The notes beneath the pieces were generated by a model, which was not told the origin of the DNA, did no database searches, and saw nothing but the letters and a program-made list of their open reading frames with translations. From Ignelater luminosus (lineage: Eukaryota; Arthropoda; Insecta; Coleoptera; Elateridae), in assembly GCA_011009095.1 (NCBI GenBank), contig VTPC01007521.1:6582-70581 (forward strand): a stretch of 64,000 nt of DNA, given 5' to 3'. Below, one piece after another: positions 59,526 through 64,000 of the stretch; position 1 is the stretch's first letter; each line of letters begins with the position of its first letter. Made by a program: the position numbers and the translations under genes.

Positions 59526-60309
59526 GTACCGAAATTTTCTCTGTTTTTCTCGAGTTGTTCAATTATTTCATCTATTATTATTTTATTATTATTTTTTATT
59601 ATTTATTATAATTAACACAAAAATTAATTTTAATTATTAAATATTTTTTCAGTTTACTGCAATAGGAATTTCAAATCATTTTCTATTTGAAAGATTTTAA
59701 AAATGTGTTTAGTTAGGATTTCTATTTTGTAAAAAGGTATAGGTAAATTTTACAACTTGAATGACAAAAAGGGTATTATAAATCTTTGCAAAAATGTCAA
59801 TCGTCTTTTTTTCCCGAATTACAAGACATCTGGTCAACAACCTTTCATAAACTACAGAGAATTTCTATGGCAAGAGTGTTATTTAAGTTATTTAATTATT
59901 GGGGTACGTTAGAGTAATTGTGTTGTTTTTAAAATTAATGTCGGAACTATTTAATACTATTTATTTAATTTTTATTTTATTTATTTAAATATTTTAAAAT
60001 TTAATTCATACTATATTTTTAAATTACATACATATTTTTTTGATGTGTAAATATATACTAGTCATCCAAAAGTTTGTATTAATAAAAGTTTCGAAAATCC
60101 ATTACGGTTTTTCGTACAAAAGGTCACTACGAGCTCTAGAGTTAAATTTTATTTTAAACTACGATTTCATCCTGTTTATATTTTAGATGCAACTTTTGTC
60201 ACTTAATGTACAAATGCTCCGACGCGATACGGTGTCTCTCTCGTTCATCTCCTATCTGTGTTCCTCTTCTGCGCAGGGTGACCCGTAAGCTTACGCTAGG
60301 TCCACTGTA

Positions 60310-62179
60310 CGTAATATTTGTTCAACCTTTTCAAATTGTCTAGTTCACTTTAGATTTTTTGTAAAGAAATTCGTTGATATATATAATTAAGTTCCATCTG
60401 GTTTCAAGGACATACAATGTTACAAAATCTTTAGAAACCATACCAAGCAATTCATAAACAAACTATGGGTATTACGCAGTGGAAGATTTCCTTGGCCAAA
60501 ATTCTTAATGGTAGACCATCATCATACCCATTGACATTCTTGTTGTTATGAATATACATTTTACGTATCTTAATTGTATTAATATTATTATATTTTCTTT
60601 GAGATCTCACTGTTTATAATCTATTAGTAGTTGTTGGCCATATGAATATTGTTATATTTAATATTTCTCAATTATTTATTTGTTATTTGTTTAACGAGTA
60701 CGTGATTTATGTACTCTATGTATATTTCCTGTTATTTTATATAATATAATAATATCTCGTACACTGTATTTTCATACCAAATGGGTACGTACTTACTATA
60801 GATTTTCGAGTTTCTATCTTTTAATGCTTCTTGATGTACGATGCATTACCGTGACTGTATTAATCTTTTATGCATGCCGTCTAATTTAAAAGAATCTATT
60901 TATACTTGAAATCGATAACATTCAGTTTTGTGCACCTATTAAACTTACTTTTTAATATTTCTGCTTTTAGATTCTGCAAACGACCAATAGTTATTTGTGT
61001 TACAAGGGAAGAAAGTGATACTTTGCCAATGGCACACGCGAGAAAAAAAGACACTTTCTTCCAGAGTTTCACATATAATTTTCTCGTTGATCTTAAAATG
61101 TTTATCAAAAATCTAAATGAATTAAGAATTTACTTTTGCAAGAAATTGTAAGATATAATTCGTTCACAATGTTTCTGGATCGTATATGGCTGTGGCAGAA
61201 TGACAGTTTGGTTATTGTAAACCGGGTTGCTTATCTATTAACTAGACTTGTACAATTTTCTTGACCCGTAATATACTTTAAGGTTATGATTTTATGACAG
61301 TTTGACCTCACGCTGTTGCTTTTTTTTTGTAAATCTATAAATCGATTACGTTAAAAGATTGTTTCACGAAAATTCCTATTTATAATTTATAAATTAATGT
61401 TTTACGTTTTTATTTATAATCTTTGACATTCTTCTTAATTGACATTAATAAATGCAAAATATAAGAGAAATTTGATCTCTTTTTAACAAAGCAAAACTAA
61501 TCCGTATTAAACGTTTATGTAAAATTTCTGATCGTGCAACAGCGCCAATTTACAGGCGAAGGTACGACAATTTCCAAAAAAAAGGAAACAACATTTCGAA
61601 CCTAACAAAATGAAAACATGGCCTGTTACGACCTAGAAACATTGTGAACGGAGTATAGCTTTGATATACGTGGCATCCAAAACGTATCTAAAAGACCGAA
61701 TAAAAATTGAACAACAGGGAGGAAAGATTACTTTGTCTTCCGCTCAGATATAATCGTCAACTTTCGGCCACAAAAAGAAAATTTACACTGCATGCACGTT
61801 TCTTCTTCAATCACGTCTACACTATAAAAATAACTAAATTGTCAAGATTGTCAAATTATACAAAAACTAATCAATCAAACGGTGACGGGCTAGTCTGAAG
61901 ATAACTCGTTGACTACCACGTGATTAGTTTAAAAACATTGTACTTTTTTCCCACTTCTCTTGGCATGTCTATATATTTACTACGCTTTTGATAACTCGCA
62001 ACGGGCGTAAACGATATTTTGACCTCCCTTTCACAGTAATATTAAAGGTTATGCAGAACTCTTAGTTTAGCAAAACTTAGAGTACAGACGAAGAAGGCTC
62101 TAGAAAACACTAGGTGGCATTATCGCATTTAAAATGTAAGAGAAAATCAAGAGTCCTAACAATGAAAGCATTCATTCAT
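60310..62179. other. unassigned AT-rich stretch
   Basis: It may include the last part of the split LINE just after 60310, but no motif is readable. A 70-81-residue open frame exists on both strands at 60896-61151, and I recognise neither. Confidence 0.4.
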
Positions 62180-62447
62180 TTAACCGACGCACATACGGGT
62201 ATTTGTAATGAAAAGTTGGCCAAAATTATTTTTTTGCTGTTAAATTACTTAAAACGCTTTCATCCACTAGGATATGATGTTTTATAAAAATATAACACAT
62301 TTTTTTAATAATTAGACACATACAGTGCTTTCGTAAAGGTAGTGCATAAATTCTTTAAAAATTCAGGAACGAACTTTTAGGAAAAACGCTCGGACCCGTC
62401 GATTTTTATTTTTAAATGCGCATTTTTATACAAAAAATATTTATACA

Positions 62448-62770
62448 GGGTGAGTCACGTAGGCGATCATCGATATTTTTTTAATGGCAAACCCTATATT
62501 TTATTACGGAATTTAAAAGAGCACATTTTTTTACATACGGTAAGGTATTAATGGGTATAGGTCACATGAGAAAATTTTGAAGAAAAACTATCAAAATATC
62601 ACAATGTCAAATTTATTGGTAATACAAAATTCAAAAGACAACTAAATTAAATGTTCAAATTGTGTACCATTGGCAACCTGACAGTAGCCAAGACGACGAA
62701 AAAATTCTCTCTGAATATTGTCAATAACTTCTGGAGATATATGACCAGTGAATTTAGAAGATTAAAGGCA
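62448..62770 (-). mobile_element. mariner-like element 3' fragment inserted in the TTAA element
   Basis: The plus-strand left end reads CAGGGTGAGTCACGTAGGCG after TA, a mariner-type TIR. On the minus strand, just inside, is the C-terminus of a transposase: FTGHISPEVIDNIQREFFRR, then LGYCQVANGTQFEHLI and a stop near 62655. The closing QFEHLI compares with HFQHLL in the 8.2 kb copy. Nothing further upstream of the transposase can be read, so the copy is truncated near 62770. Confidence 0.75.
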
Positions 62771-62779
62771 AGAAATTGC

Positions 62780-63720
62780 CAAGAAATACGACGGAGGGTT
62801 TGAGTGTTACTCGAATAAGCCTTTCTATATATTTAGTTGCTTGTTTAGGAGATTTAATCATGTCTTGCACAACTTTAGAAGCGTCTGTTCTTCTCTCAGC
62901 TCTTAACTTCATTTGAGCAGCATAAGTTAACTCCTCACTGCTTGTAATAGTGCGAAGATGTTTAGTCTTACGCCTTTTGCTTCATTCACTTGATTACTTA
63001 AAACTCTTTTTCGGATGTCCTAGTTCTTGTCGACTTCGTGGTATTTTAAAAGTGCCTCTTAGCCAACTCCCATTTTTTTTAAAGAATAATTCTTTTATGT
63101 AATGCGAAGAAACCAATCTACGCTTAATTTCGGTTTTTAAACCAGACATCACATTCTTGAACTCCTTCTTGTTCTCAGAAGTATATTTTTCGCATTTTGC
63201 CAAAATAGTTTTGGCATATTGTAGTTTGCCATTAATGTCACTTTTATTAGATTTCTGCATTATATCAAAGAAACGCTGCCGAGTCATTACTTTGACTTCT
63301 GAAGGTCCTAGAATAAATAAAAAATTAACAAAATGATGCAGATCGAAATTAACGGTTTTGGGGATAGATTTATATTCAAGTTAATAAGTCAGTGATTTGG
63401 ATCAAGTTGGAACTAATTTTAATATTCGGTGATATTACAATGTCTGGTCTTGATTGTAAAACAAAAAATAACACCGGGAAATACCCGGAAGTGTAACAAG
63501 ACCTATCAAAAAGTTTGATGTCACATGAAAAAAGTACAATTCTTTGCATTATCTTTTAAAACTGTTATAAGATTTATAAATTAATTGCAACAACTATAAT
63601 ATATACTGAAATACACTATACATACCTGTATCAGAATCCTCCGTAATACACAAATTTATTATGGTTTGGTTGCAACTAAATAAACTGTCGACTTTGGGCT
63701 TATCTGACGGGTACTGCAAG
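62780..63720 (-). pseudogene. uncharacterised multi-copy arthropod protein, two exons, broken
   Basis: Exon A (about 63720-63626) reads LQYPSDKPKVDSLFS, then INLCITEDSDTG, and ends at a donor, ACAG|GTATG. A 318-nt intron (63625-63308) ends in a pyrimidine tract and TTCTAG. Exon B continues in frame (PSEVKVMTRQRFFDIMQ). It contains SWLRGTFKIPRSRQELGHPK, a stop at 62994, then KRRKTKHLRTITSSEELTYA and AQMKLRAERRTDASKVV. I recall this SW-RGTFKIPR / SKRRKT / EEL-YAAQM-LR layout from uncharacterised, repeated proteins in aphids and beetles. It probably belongs to the surrounding TTAA element, and its function is unknown to me. Two in-frame stops make it a pseudogene. Confidence 0.6.
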
Positions 63721-64000
63721 TGCTATAAGGAGGCGGTTTTTCTAGTGAAAATGTTCCTTAACACCTTCAGATTCATATGAGATATTTTTTTTTGCAGCAA
63801 CAATAAATTTTACAATTTGACCTTTTGGCCAACTTTGCATGTAAATACCCGTATGTGCGACGGCTTAACGATATTTGGAACATACTTTTCAAGTTGTAAT
63901 AAGCAATAACACTTCTTATATCCTTTAGAATGATTGCATGGAAACATCTGCTACATGTAATTCTTGAATCAATCATTATAAAAGAGAAGTTTAAAAACTG

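Larger units (their letters stand above)
57746..60307 (+). mobile_element. DD82E (Tc1/mariner-related) transposon, nearly intact
   Basis: The termini are perfect inverted repeats of 27 bp (CAGTGGACCTAGCGTAAGCT then TACGGGT), flanked by TA at 57744-57745 and 60308-60309. The TIR contains the palindrome GTAAGCTTAC. The 2,562-bp element has about 400 bp of leader, one transposase coding region split by one frameshift, and about 780 bp of AT-rich trailer. It inserted into the tail of the plus-strand LINE. Confidence 0.93.
62184..63864 (-). mobile_element. TTAA-flanked TIR element (Kolobok- or piggyBac-like target)
   Basis: Inverted ends share CGCACATACGGGTATTT and, further in, AAAGTTGGCCAAAA. 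They sit directly inside TTAA tetramers (62180-62183 and 63865-63868). The 1.68 kb body has a minus-strand gene remnant with plausible splice sites, and a mariner tail has inserted in it. A TTAA duplication is typical of Kolobok and piggyBac. I cannot see a catalytic domain to choose between them. Confidence 0.72.

Noticed and set aside
63773..63976. 67-codon minus frame with Cys residues as a zinc-binding first exon
   Set aside because: Much of it is the TIR of the TTAA element (the CGCACATACGGGTATTT region), so the apparent coding sense is unsafe.

Overview
The window looks like AT-rich insect nuclear DNA, possibly from a beetle, although the order rests only on the mix of repeat families. 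I recognise no complete host gene, rRNA, tRNA or CRISPR array. Almost everything identifiable is a transposable element, mostly old and broken. The families are DD41D mariner-like elements with very long terminal inverted repeats (TIRs), DD34E Tc1 pieces, a nearly intact DD82E transposon, a hAT-like element and a hAT MITE, TTAA-flanked elements, a small copia-type LTR retrotransposon and at least four non-LTR (LINE) copies.

Layout. 1-2.3 kb: a mariner transposase running off the left edge (minus), a LINE tail (plus) and a 1.24 kb TIR element built from 290-bp units. 2.4-7.1 kb: nothing recognised. 7.15-9.64 kb: a palindromic MITE with a 1.9 kb DD41D transposon inserted in its right arm. 9.6-13.3 kb: unassigned, with a GC-richer patch near 11.5-12.5 kb. 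13.3-16.8 kb: a hAT MITE with a perfect 8-bp target duplication, then a 2.9 kb hAT-like transposon with a broken minus-strand transposase gene. 16.8-26.2 kb: mostly unassigned, with a perfect 42-bp palindrome and a solo copy of the 290-bp unit. 26.2-32.4 kb: a transposon nest in which a jockey-like LINE (minus) is split by a second DD41D element and abuts two Tc1 remnants. 35-39 kb: a MITE with 145-bp repeats, then a 3.2 kb element with a TACATC/GATGTA-rich subterminal array and a TTAA MITE inside it. 41-42.5 kb: a large inverted-repeat element. 43.9-44.7 kb: a LINE reverse transcriptase relic (minus). 49-52.1 kb: small mariner deletion derivatives. 52.3-60.3 kb: a plus-strand LINE split by a copia-like element that has lost its reverse transcriptase domain, and then by the DD82E transposon. 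62.2-63.9 kb: a TTAA-flanked element with a spliced-looking minus-strand gene and an inserted mariner tail.

The genes do not form a pathway. What connects them is nesting. TA target sites and the resumption of LINE coding sense across insertions give a relative order: LINEs are oldest, and the DD41D, copia and DD82E insertions are younger. The strongest candidates for follow-up are the DD82E element (one apparent frameshift, 27-bp TIRs), the long-TIR DD41D pair, the RT-less copia derivative and the GATGTA-array element.
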